Origin: Nesterenkonia sedimenti
GTDB lineage: Bacteria; Actinomycetota; Actinomycetes; Actinomycetales; Micrococcaceae
DNA: 64,000 nucleotides
Direction: 5' to 3'
NCBI RefSeq assembly: GCF_012641515.1
Contig: NZ_JABAHY010000008.1
Coordinates: 83,765 to 147,764, forward strand
Below the pieces are notes generated by a model. It saw only the letters and a program-made list of their open reading frames with translations. It was not told where the DNA came from and ran no database searches. Numbering within the stretch: the first letter of the stretch is position 1; every line of letters starts with the position of its first letter. Positions 18,343 to 26,931 of the stretch are shown here, piece by piece. Position numbers and translations under genes: made by a program.

Positions 18343-20178
18343 TTACTGGCCCGCCTGCGATTCACGTTGCGCCGCTGCGTCTTCGTAGAGCTTGTCCACC
18401 TCGTCCGCGTAGTCCTTCATGACGTCTGCACGGCGGATTTTCATCGAGGGCGTGAGGTGTCCGGACTCGATGGTGAAGTCCTTGTCCAGCAGCTTGAAGC
18501 TACGGATCGATTCGGCCCGGGAGACGGTGGTGTTCGCCTTATCGACCACAGACTGAATGTGCTCCCGGATCATGGGGTTCTCAATCAGTTCGCTCACCGG
18601 AGTGTTGGGGTCGATACCGCGGGGTTCCAACCAGGAGGGCAGGGTCTCGGAGTCCAGAGTGATCAGTGCGGCGACGAAGGGGCGTCCGTCACCGACAACC
18701 ACGGCCTGGGAGACGATCGCATCGGCGCGCATCTGGTCCTCAAGCTGGGCCGGGGAGACGTTCTTACCGGCGGCGGTGACCAAAATCTCCTTCTTCCGGC
18801 CGGTGATGGTGAGGAATCCGTTCTCATCCAGGAAGCCGACATCGCCGGTGCGGTACCAGCCGTCATCGGTGAAGTCCTCGGCATTGGCATCGGGACGGTT
18901 GAGGTAGCCTCGGAAGACTGCGACACCCTTGGCCAGAATTTCGCCGTCCTCATCGATTTTGACTGCGTTGCCCGGCACGGGCGGGCCGACCGTGCCGATC
19001 TTGGACTGGGTGGGAGTATTGACTGTCAGCGGGGCGGTGGTCTCGGTCAGACCGTAGCCCTCCATGACCAGCACGCCGATGCCGTTGAAGAAATGCCCCA
19101 GACGGGCGCCCAGCGGAGAGCCGCCGGAGACTGCGTGGGTGACCTGTCCGCCCATCCGGGCACGCAGCTTGGAGTAGACGAGCTTGTCGAACAGCCCGTG
19201 CTTGAGTTTGAGGCCGAATCCGACTTTGCCGTCCTGTTTGGCTGCGGAGTAGTCGATGGCGGTCTGGGCTGCTTTGGCGAAGATCTTGCCTTTGCCATCG
19301 CCTTCGGCCTTCATCATTGCGGCGTTGTAGATCTTCTCGAAAACCCTGGGCACGGCCAGCAGGAATGTCGGCTTGAAGGTACCGAGGTCGTCGACGAGCT
19401 GTTTGATATCGGCGGTGTGACCCACTCGAGCACCGGCGGCCACGGAGATGACCGAGATGAACCGGGCGAAGACATGGGCCAACGGGATGAACAGGACAGT
19501 GGAGGACTGCTTATTGATGGCCTCCCCCAAGGAAGCGATGCCGTTGAGCGAAAGTTCCACGAAGTTGCCGTGGGTCAGCTGGCAGCCCTTGGGCCGGCCG
19601 GTGGTCCCGGATGTGTAGATGATGGTGGCCAGATCCTCCAGGTTGGCTGCGGACCGGCGGGATTCGATGTCGTCATCGGAGACCCCGGCGCCTTCGCTGC
19701 GCAGCTTCTCGAGGTCGTCACCTTCGATGGTCAGCAGGTGTTCCAGGGTTTGGAGCTTCTCCTGGGTGGCCGCACGGTCGACTGCCTTGGCGTGGGAGTC
19801 AGACTCCGCGAAGACCAGTTTGACCCCGGAGTCCTCCACGATCCAGGCGATCTGGGAGGGCGAGGATGTTTCGTAGATCGGCACGGTGACTGCACCGGCG
19901 TACCAGATGGCGAAGTCCAGCAGGGTCCACTCGTAGCGCGTGGCGGCCATAATGGCCACGCGATCGCCGGGCTGGATGCCTCGAGCGATCAATCCCTTGG
20001 CGAGGCCTGTGACATCTTCTCGGAACTGGGCGGCGGATACATCTGTCCACTCCCCCGGAGTCAGTTGGCGACCGAAGAGTGCGTTCTTGGGGTCCTCGGC
20101 GACCTGGCGCTCCAGAAGATCCGTGATGTTGAGTGTTGCGTCAACCTCGACGGCGGCGGGTACTACGTGCTCTTTCAT
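18343..20178 (-). CDS. fadD: Long-chain-fatty-acid--CoA ligase (AMP-forming)
   Basis: Activates long-chain fatty acids to acyl-CoA through an acyl-AMP intermediate. The AMP-binding P-loop is YTSGTTGRPKG near 188-198. GYGLTETTAPLTVN is near 370, GWYRTGDVGFLDENGFLTITGRKK (hinge region) near 445, and the C-terminal catalytic lysine region is in HLTPSMKIRR near 582. Length 611 is typical of the FadD15-like group found beside aroG in Mycobacterium. The ATG at 20178 follows a strong GGAGGAG site. Confidence 0.93.
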   Translation of the reverse strand: MKEHVVPAAVEVDATLNITDLLERQVAEDPKNALFGRQLTPGEWTDVSAAQFREDVTGLAKGLIARGIQPGDRVAIMAATRYEWTLLDFAIWYAGAVTVPIYETSSPSQIAWIVEDSGVKLVFAESDSHAKAVDRAATQEKLQTLEHLLTIEGDDLEKLRSEGAGVSDDDIESRRSAANLEDLATIIYTSGTTGRPKGCQLTHGNFVELSLNGIASLGEAINKQSSTVLFIPLAHVFARFISVISVAAGARVGHTADIKQLVDDLGTFKPTFLLAVPRVFEKIYNAAMMKAEGDGKGKIFAKAAQTAIDYSAAKQDGKVGFGLKLKHGLFDKLVYSKLRARMGGQVTHAVSGGSPLGARLGHFFNGIGVLVMEGYGLTETTAPLTVNTPTQSKIGTVGPPVPGNAVKIDEDGEILAKGVAVFRGYLNRPDANAEDFTDDGWYRTGDVGFLDENGFLTITGRKKEILVTAAGKNVSPAQLEDQMRADAIVSQAVVVGDGRPFVAALITLDSETLPSWLEPRGIDPNTPVSELIENPMIREHIQSVVDKANTTVSRAESIRSFKLLDKDFTIESGHLTPSMKIRRADVMKDYADEVDKLYEDAAAQRESQAGQ

Positions 20179-20317
20179 TGGTCCATCTCCTCCCAGGGGA
20201 TGTACGGGCTACATCTACTTACCGGCCAGTATATGTGTTCCGCTTCACACTACCAGTGCTTTTTGCCATGGCGAGGTAACCCCACCACCCACAGTTCCGC
20301 AGGATGGAAGAGCGGTC

Positions 20318-20683
20318 TCAGACTTGCGCGCCGTCGTCGGTTCCGGCTCGTTTGGAGGGCATCTGCATGAAGAGCACGACGATGCCCAGGATGATCACAC
20401 CAATCAGTGCGGCTGTGGTCCAGCCCGGCAGATCCAGGGGCAGGAAGGGATGGACAACAAGCGCCACGATGCCCAGTACGGCCAGCAGTGCGCCGATGAC
20501 CACACCGGGTTTGGCGCCTGCCACCGGGTTACCGGGGTTCGGCGGGCGGAAGTCGTCCTCCAGCTCTGGGGGGCTGTAGTCGCGCGGGCCGCGCTGTCCG
20601 AGGTTCTTCGGCACCGGCCGACCCGAGGGCGGCTGAGCGTTGCGGCGCCGGTAGTAGTTATTTCCGTCACGTGGTGGAGCCAT
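20318..20683 (-). CDS. Small membrane protein of unknown function
   Basis: The protein has about 121 residues and I do not recognise the family. The N-terminal 55 residues are polar and rich in Arg, Pro and Asn (NNYYRRRNAQPPSGRP). Two hydrophobic helices follow (about 59-79 and 85-105), and then a short tail. I chose the ATG at 20683 because TACTGT lies seven bases before it, the pattern of a leaderless start. A GTG seven codons upstream is the alternative. It is transcribed divergently from plsC, with 43 bp between the starts. Confidence 0.65.
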   Translation of the reverse strand: MAPPRDGNNYYRRRNAQPPSGRPVPKNLGQRGPRDYSPPELEDDFRPPNPGNPVAGAKPGVVIGALLAVLGIVALVVHPFLPLDLPGWTTAALIGVIILGIVVLFMQMPSKRAGTDDGAQV

Positions 20684-20726
20684 AGGGTTAACAGTACCGG
20701 TCACTTTGGCCGTTTACAGTAGGCAT

Positions 20727-21446
20727 GTGTCGTTCTACAGCATTGCCAAGAGATTTGCCGTCGGGCCAGCAGTCAATACCATATTCCGGCCCTGGGTGAA
20801 GGGCTTGGACCATATCCCCAGTGAAGGGGCCGCGATTCTGGCCTCGAACCACATGTCCTTCTCGGACTCTGTCTTCATCCCCGTGGCTGTTCCCCGGCAG
20901 GTTCGATTTCTGGCAAAGAACGACTACTGGAAGGGCCGCGGTGTGGCCGGTGTGTGGAACCGGTGGTTCTTCAATATCACCGGCCAGATTCCGATGGACC
21001 GCTCCGGCGGTCAGGCCAGCCAGATTTCCTTGGCCGGCGGCCTGGAGGCACTGAGCAATGGGGACCTCTTGGGTATCTACCCCGAGGGCACCCGCAGCCC
21101 AGACGGGCGACTGTACCGAGGCAAGCTCGGGGTCGCGCAGCTGGCCCTGAGGGCTCAGGTTCCGGTGATCCCGATGGCGCTGATCGGCACCGATAAGGTC
21201 CAGCCCATCGATAAGAACATCCCCCGGGTCCGCCGGGTGGGGCTGATCATCGGAGAGCCGATGACCTTCGAGTCCTATTACGACAACGCCGGTGATCGGT
21301 TCGCCCAGCGGGCGGTCACCGATGAGGTGATGTCACAGATCATGCGACTCTCCGGTCAGGAGTATGTCGATGTCTATGCCGCCACAGTCAAGAAACAGCT
21401 GGAAGAGGCTCGCAGCGCGCAGGGTAAGGGCAAGCGGGGCAAATAG
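20727..21446 (+). CDS. plsC: 1-acylglycerol-3-phosphate O-acyltransferase family protein
   Basis: Membrane-associated acyltransferase of phospholipid synthesis that probably acylates lysophosphatidate. The catalytic motif NHMSFSD (HX4D) is near residues 41-47, the substrate motif YPEGTRSPDGRLYRG near 118, and VIPMALIGTDK near 148. The GTG at 20727 is preferred as start, because TACAGT ends six bases before it. A TTG at 20706 would add seven residues without support. A related acyltransferase gene lies in the same conserved region in Mycobacterium. The tail is basic (GKGKRGK). Confidence 0.88.
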   Translation: MSFYSIAKRFAVGPAVNTIFRPWVKGLDHIPSEGAAILASNHMSFSDSVFIPVAVPRQVRFLAKNDYWKGRGVAGVWNRWFFNITGQIPMDRSGGQASQISLAGGLEALSNGDLLGIYPEGTRSPDGRLYRGKLGVAQLALRAQVPVIPMALIGTDKVQPIDKNIPRVRRVGLIIGEPMTFESYYDNAGDRFAQRAVTDEVMSQIMRLSGQEYVDVYAATVKKQLEEARSAQGKGKRGK

Positions 21447-21464
21447 CCCCGCCCGCCCGCGAGG

Positions 21465-22428
21465 TCACTCCACCTCAGCCAGGATGTCCTGGCAGACGGT
21501 GAGGTCCTCGTCCCCATCAAAGGCACCTTCACCCTCTGCTGCATCCACGAGGCTTCGCTGGATGGCGCAGTAGGTGGGCTTGCGCTCGAACTCGCCGTCC
21601 TCCCCGCGCTTGTGCAGGCCGAGATCGGCGAAACGCTCGAGGTTCTCCTGGTAGCTGTCATCGAATCCGTACTCCATGGAGAGGTGCGTCTGAGCGCCGA
21701 AGCCATGGACCGGGATATCCCGCTCCAGCTGATCCTCGATCAGCTCGTAGTAGGCATCGGCCTTAGCGTTGAGCCCGTCGACGTTGTAGTCGTTGTAGAA
21801 CAGCAGGGCTTCGGGGTCCTCCTCGTGGGCCCAGAGGAAGATATCGTCCAGGACCTCCTCGCCCAGTTCGCGGATCCAGATATTGCCGTCCTCGCCGTCT
21901 CGGATCGAGGCGTCCTCGTCGTCGTCGAAGATCTCGTTGGCCACATCCCACTGCTGGATGCAGCCGGAGTAGCGGGAGACCACAGTGCGGACGTGGTCCT
22001 CGAGAATCTCGCGCAGCTCCTCCTCGGAGAAGTCGCCTTCCTCTAGCCATTCGGGGTTCTGGGAGTGCCAGAACAGGGCGTGGCCGCGCATATCCATGCC
22101 GTGTTCCTGAGCGAAGGTGACCACTGCATCGGCGGCCTCGAAGTCGTATTCGCCCTGCTCAGGCTGGATGAACTCCCATTTGAGGTAGTTCTCGTGGGTC
22201 AGTGAGTTGTATTCGGCGGCAAGGTGGTCGCGGTATTCGGCATCATCGGGCATCTGCCTCCTCGGTGTCTGCCCCCTCTTCGGCATCCCCTTCAGCCGCC
22301 TCGTTCTCGGCAGCCTCCTGGTCTTCACCGTTGGTGTCCTCGGTGTCGCCGTCATCCTCGGCGCAGGCGGTCAGGGCAAGTGCACCGATGCCCAGGGTTG
22401 CGATCCGAGTTCTCAGGTGCGGTGACAT
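21465..22428 (-). pseudogene. Decayed secreted GH10 endo-1,4-beta-xylanase lipoprotein
   Basis: The first 61 codons (22428-22243) encode a lipoprotein signal peptide with lipobox LTAC and an acidic linker, ending in a stop. The reading frame one base over then continues from about 22250 with clear GH10 sequence: NSLTHENYLKWEFIQPE, RGHALFWHSQNPEW and the acid/base motif WDVANE. The second catalytic motif (ITELD, the nucleophile) is absent. GAQTHLSMEYG is followed after about 22 residues by sequence resembling the C-terminal end (ERKPTYCAIQRSL). The first barrel strand is also missing. I read this as a frameshift plus an internal deletion, so it is probably inactive. A GAGGGAG ribosome site remains before the ATG. 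Confidence 0.75.
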
Positions 22429-22532
22429 AGTTCTCCCTCACGGTGATGTACAACACACCTTTTGTCTTCCCGGAAGACTAATTTACCCTCAAGCATATAT
22501 CAAGGGTCACACCTGGTGATTAATTGAGCTGA

Positions 22533-25500
22533 TTAATTGCTCTGCGCCTGCTTCAGTGCCCGCCGAATTCGCTTGGCGCTGACGGTCTGGGCTGTGCCCA
22601 GCTGCTGGGCGAAGAGGTTGACCCGCAGCTCCTCGATCATCCATTTCACCGCAGACAGCTGCGCCGGCACCGGAAGCTGTTCGGGGACGGCCTCGACTGC
22701 GGCGTCGTAGTCGTCCTCGAGTTCCTGAACCTGCTGCATATCCGTGGTGTCCTTGGCAACCCCCTGCCCGGATTCCAGTCTGTCCAGCCGCAGCCGCATC
22801 CCCTGCAGATAGCGGGGAAGGTGCTGCAGCTGGGCGTAGCCGGTGGCGGTGACGAAGCCGGCGTAGACCAGTTGGTCGATCTGGGCCTGCATATCGGAGA
22901 CCGCCGGACTCAACGCCTTGGACTTCACCGAGGCCAACCGCGAGCGCAGCTCGGTGTTGAGGGTCAGCACCTGGGCCAGGGTGTCGGTGAGTTTCAGGGT
23001 CGTCTCGATCTGCTCGGCACGGGCTGCCCGGGCGATGGCCTCGAAAGCTGCCTCGGTGAAGGGCAGTTCTTCGGGGATGAGGTGAGCCAGAACCGCCGTG
23101 GTGGAATCGGCCACCAGCTGCTCGACCGTGGTGGAGGTGTCCTGGGCGAACTGGCCCAGGGCCATCCGCTCCCGGTTGCTCAGATGCTCGACCACATAAC
23201 GCTGCGGTGAGGGCAGCACGGCCCTGAGAAGCACGACGACGCCGGATGCGTGGGTCCGTGTCTGTTCGGCAGCTGAGCCGGTGATGGTCAGCCGCACCCC
23301 CTGGGTTCTGCCCTCGGTGGTGGCATCCGGGGTCAGTGCGGGATAGCCGGTGACCTCGCGGCCGGCGGCCTGGCTGGTGACTTCCCGGGGGATCTCCCCG
23401 AAGCTCCAGCTGGTCTGGTGGCGCACATGTGTCGGCAATTGGGAGGAGGCATCTGCAAGGGCGCCCCCTCCCCCACGCTTTGCCCCTGGCGAGGCGCTTT
23501 TCTGCGCGTTTTTCGGACCGGAGGAACCGGGCTTTGCTGTTGCCCCTCCGGACTCTCCGCTGACGGAGCGCTGGATAGCCTGCCGGTTCTCCTGACTGAA
23601 TCTGACTTGGAGTTCGGCAAGGTCAAAGCTGGAGTCCAGGATCCGGCCGCGGTCGGAGACCACGGCGAAGGTGAACCGCAGGTGGTCTGGCAGTGCTTCG
23701 AGATCGAGGTCGGCGGGGTCGACGACGACGCCTTTGAGCTGCCGCAGGGCTGCTGCCAGAGCGGGGCGGAAGGCATCAACCTCGGGCTCATTGTCCTGCT
23801 CCATCTGCTCCCTGGCTTGGGCTGCGACATCTGGGGCAGGCACGAAGTTTTTGCGCAGGGTTTTGGGCATGGAGCGGATCAGTCCGGTGATCATCTCGGT
23901 GCGTCTGCCCGGGATGAACCATTCGAAGCGGTGGGGCTGCAACTGGTTGAGGAACAGCACCGGCACTCGGACGGTGACTCCGGCCTCATAGGCGTAGGTG
24001 AGCTCCAGCTGCAGGCCGTCGTGGTCGAAGTGTTCGGGGAAGGCCTCCAGGTCCACCTGTTCGGCCTCGGGGGCCATCAGTGTGGATTCGGGGAGGTCGA
24101 GCAGCTCTGGAGTTTCGTGGCGCTGTTTCTTCCACCAGGCGTCGAAGGCCCGCTGGGAGGTGATGGCCCGTGGCAGCCGCTGGTCGAAGAAGTCCATCAG
24201 GTGGTGATCGGCTGCTCGCAGTCCCCGCCTGCCGGTGCGGTCCTCGAGCTGGTCGATCTCTTTGAACCGGCTGCGGTTGCGTTTGTCGAAGTGGTGCCGA
24301 GTGTTCCAGTCCCCTTCGATCAGTGCGTGCCGGATGAACTCGGTGCGGGCGAACTGGGGGTCGATTTTGCCGTAGAGCACGGTTCGGTCGGCCACAATCG
24401 GCACACCGAAGAGGGTGACGCGTTCGGTGGCCACCACCGCTCCTCGTTTGGAGGACCATACGGGGTCGGTGTGGCTGCGTTTGAGCAGGTGGCTGCCGAT
24501 TTCTTCGGCCCAGGCCGGTTCCACGGCTGCCACAGTCCGCGCCCAGAGCCGGGAGGTTTCGACCAGTTCTGCTGCCATGACCAGATCGGGGTTCTTCTTA
24601 AACAGTCCGGACCCGGGGAAGATGGCGAATTTTGCGCCGCGTGCCCCCTGGTATTCGCGGGTTCTTGGGGTATAGATCCCGAGGTGGCTGAGCAGTCCGG
24701 AGAGCAGGGATTTGTGGATCTGGTCGTGTTTGGACACATGTTCCACCCGGGTGCGGGAGCGGATGCGCTGTTTGGCCAGTTTGGACTGTTGGGCCAGTTC
24801 CCCCAGCTGGGCCACGAGATCCTGCCATTCGCGGATGCGCAGCCAGTTGAGGTATTCGCGGCGGCAGAGTTTGCGGAACTGGGAGGAGGAGAGCTCGGTC
24901 TGCTGTTCGGTGATGTATCGCCAGAGGTTCAGCAGCGCGGAGAAGTCTGATTTGTCGTCGGTGAAGCGCTTATGCAGGGCATCGGCGGCGTCGCGGTGTT
25001 CGGTGGGGCGCTCACGCACGTCCTGGATGGACAGTGCGGCCACCAACACGGTGACCTCGGTGAGGCAGTCCTGTCTGGCGGCTTCGACCATCATGCGCGC
25101 CAGCCGGGGGTCCACTGGCAGTTGGGCCAGGCGTCGGCCGGTTCCGGTGACCTCTCCGGTGGGCTTCAGTGCTCCGAGTTCATTCAGCAGCCGGACGGCG
25201 TCGTTGACGGCTTTGGCGTCGGGTTTCTGCACGAAGGGGAAGTCCAGCAGTTCCTTGGGGCTTTTGGTGATACCCATCGAGGACATCTGCAGCAGCACGC
25301 TGGCCAGGGAGGTGCGCAGGATCTCGGGGTCGGTGAACTCGGGGCGGGAGGTGAAGTCCTCCTCGGAGTAGAGCCGGATGCAGATACCGTCGCTGGTTCG
25401 TCCGCAGCGTCCGGCCCTCTGGTTGGCGCTGGCCTGGCTGATCGGTTCGATGGGCAGGCGTTGGACTTTGGTGCGGGTGGAGTACCGGGAGATGCGTGCA

Positions 25501-26492
25501 GTGCCGGTGTCGATGACGTATTTGATCCCGGGGACGGTCAGTGAGGTTTCTGCCACGTTGGTGGCCAGGACGATGCGTCGCCTTCCGCCGGGGTTGAAGA
25601 CTCGTTTCTGCTCCTGGAGGGAGAGCCGGCCGAAAAGTGGGAGGATTTCGGCCTGCTGGAGCCTGCGGTGGCGTTTGGCGGTTTCAGCCAGTGCATCGGC
25701 GGCGTCGCGGATCTCGCGCTCTCCGGGGAAAAAGATGAGGATATCGCCGTCGGGCTCTTCGGCCAGTTCCACCACGGCGTCGTTGACGGCGTCGAGCAGG
25801 TCGCGCTCTTCGGGTTGGCCGCCTGCTGTTTCAGCAGTTTCGTCCTCCTCTGTGGTCTCGAGGTCGAGGACTGGCCGGTAGCGGATCTCTACAGGGTAGG
25901 TGCGGCCGGAGACTTCGATGATGGGGGCTTCACCGAAGTGCTGACTGAACCGTTCGGGGTCGATGGTCGCGGAGGTGACCACGACTTTGAGGTCGGGGCG
26001 TTTGGGGAGGATGCGTTTGAGGTAGCCGAGGATCACATCGATGTTCAGGGACCGTTCGTGGGCCTCATCGATGACGATCGCGGAGTATTTCCGCAGGAGG
26101 GGGTCGCGTTGGATCTCGGCCAGGAGGATGCCGTCGGTCATCAGTTTCACCGAGGTGTCCTCACCGACTTCTGCGGTGAACCGGACCTGGTAGCCGACGG
26201 TGTGGCCGATCTCGGTGTGCAGTTCTTCGGCCAGGCGTTCGGCTACCGTTCGGGCGGCGAGCCGGCGGGGCTGGGTGTGGCCGATGAGTCCGTGCTGGTG
26301 AGTGCCCAGTTCAAGGAGCATTTTGGGCAACTGGGTTGTCTTGCCTGAGCCTGTTTCCCCGGCGACGACGACGACCTGGTTCTCGCGCAGGGCCGCGAGG
26401 ATCGTTTCGCGTTCACCGGTGACCGGAAGGTGCTGCGGGTAGTGGAGGTCGGCGGTGGTGTAGACCGGTGCGGTGTGAGTCTCGGTAGGCAT
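22533..26492 (-). CDS. hrpA: ATP-dependent RNA helicase HrpA (DEAH box)
   Basis: Large DEAH-box helicase of 1319 residues, implicated in rescuing stalled or collided ribosomes in E. coli. Walker A is GETGSGKTTQ near 41-50, Walker B is IDEAHERS near 140, motif III is TSATI and motif VI is QRAGRCGRT near 357. The long C-terminal half corresponds to the HrpA-specific DUF3418 region. There is a proline/serine/lysine linker (KPGSSGPKNAQKSASPGAK) near 1000. It stands alone, with its own promoter near 26510 (TAGACT). Downstream lies the upstream region of the xylanase remnant. Confidence 0.95.
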   Translation of the reverse strand: MPTETHTAPVYTTADLHYPQHLPVTGERETILAALRENQVVVVAGETGSGKTTQLPKMLLELGTHQHGLIGHTQPRRLAARTVAERLAEELHTEIGHTVGYQVRFTAEVGEDTSVKLMTDGILLAEIQRDPLLRKYSAIVIDEAHERSLNIDVILGYLKRILPKRPDLKVVVTSATIDPERFSQHFGEAPIIEVSGRTYPVEIRYRPVLDLETTEEDETAETAGGQPEERDLLDAVNDAVVELAEEPDGDILIFFPGEREIRDAADALAETAKRHRRLQQAEILPLFGRLSLQEQKRVFNPGGRRRIVLATNVAETSLTVPGIKYVIDTGTARISRYSTRTKVQRLPIEPISQASANQRAGRCGRTSDGICIRLYSEEDFTSRPEFTDPEILRTSLASVLLQMSSMGITKSPKELLDFPFVQKPDAKAVNDAVRLLNELGALKPTGEVTGTGRRLAQLPVDPRLARMMVEAARQDCLTEVTVLVAALSIQDVRERPTEHRDAADALHKRFTDDKSDFSALLNLWRYITEQQTELSSSQFRKLCRREYLNWLRIREWQDLVAQLGELAQQSKLAKQRIRSRTRVEHVSKHDQIHKSLLSGLLSHLGIYTPRTREYQGARGAKFAIFPGSGLFKKNPDLVMAAELVETSRLWARTVAAVEPAWAEEIGSHLLKRSHTDPVWSSKRGAVVATERVTLFGVPIVADRTVLYGKIDPQFARTEFIRHALIEGDWNTRHHFDKRNRSRFKEIDQLEDRTGRRGLRAADHHLMDFFDQRLPRAITSQRAFDAWWKKQRHETPELLDLPESTLMAPEAEQVDLEAFPEHFDHDGLQLELTYAYEAGVTVRVPVLFLNQLQPHRFEWFIPGRRTEMITGLIRSMPKTLRKNFVPAPDVAAQAREQMEQDNEPEVDAFRPALAAALRQLKGVVVDPADLDLEALPDHLRFTFAVVSDRGRILDSSFDLAELQVRFSQENRQAIQRSVSGESGGATAKPGSSGPKNAQKSASPGAKRGGGGALADASSQLPTHVRHQTSWSFGEIPREVTSQAAGREVTGYPALTPDATTEGRTQGVRLTITGSAAEQTRTHASGVVVLLRAVLPSPQRYVVEHLSNRERMALGQFAQDTSTTVEQLVADSTTAVLAHLIPEELPFTEAAFEAIARAARAEQIETTLKLTDTLAQVLTLNTELRSRLASVKSKALSPAVSDMQAQIDQLVYAGFVTATGYAQLQHLPRYLQGMRLRLDRLESGQGVAKDTTDMQQVQELEDDYDAAVEAVPEQLPVPAQLSAVKWMIEELRVNLFAQQLGTAQTVSAKRIRRALKQAQSN

Positions 26493-26651
26493 GACCTATC
26501 GAGTCTATCGGGGCGTGATCCCGGGGCTCAGCAGGGGCCATTGAGGCCGATTAGGCATCTGGGTGAAATTCGGGGTACGATAGCTCTCGCTGTTTTCAGC
26601 ACTTCGGAGGTCCCCAGGGCCCTGGTGAAAACCGGGATAACGGGGGCCGAT

Positions 26652-26735
<84 letters not shown>

Positions 26736-26745
26736 CAGAGGATGA

Positions 26746-26791
26746 AAGGGCCCCGGCCCGAGAGTTGTGAAGCTCTCGGACCGGGGCCCTT
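26746..26791 (+). terminator. Terminator after tRNA-Leu
   Basis: A stem of 19 positions with one mismatch (26746-26764 with 26773-26791) and an eight-base loop starts ten bases after the tRNA. The following tail is only moderately T-rich, but the stem is very strong. Confidence 0.8.
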
Positions 26792-26910
26792 CGCTTTGCC
26801 CAAAACACGCTAGGCGTTGTCTCAGATGCACATCGGCGGGGAGAGCATTAGCTCCTCACTTGGAGTTCACGAGGGGATACACCCACACACAGTGGTACTG
26901 CCCATGAATG

Positions 26911-26925
26911 CGTACGGTGTACGAT
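26911..26925. promoter_or_regulatory. Promoter and possible operator of the UvrA-like gene
   Basis: TACGAT (26920-26925) lies six bases before a GTG at 26932, the pattern of a leaderless promoter. Overlapping it is an inverted repeat, CGTAC-GGT-GTACG (26911-26923). A repressor bound there would block the -10 element. No regulator gene lies next to it, so the binding protein is unknown. Confidence 0.45.
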
Positions 26926-26931
26926 TGTGAG

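Noticed and set aside
18367..20370. A 667-codon open frame on the plus strand opposite fadD
   Set aside because: Mirror frame of fadD with low-complexity composition rich in Gly, Val, Asp and His; no motifs, and fadD is intact on the other strand.
22500..22545. Repeated GATTAATTG units at the hrpA stop
   Set aside because: Two AT-rich copies close together also pair as a weak hairpin. They may belong to the hrpA 3' end, but are too short to call as a terminator or operator.
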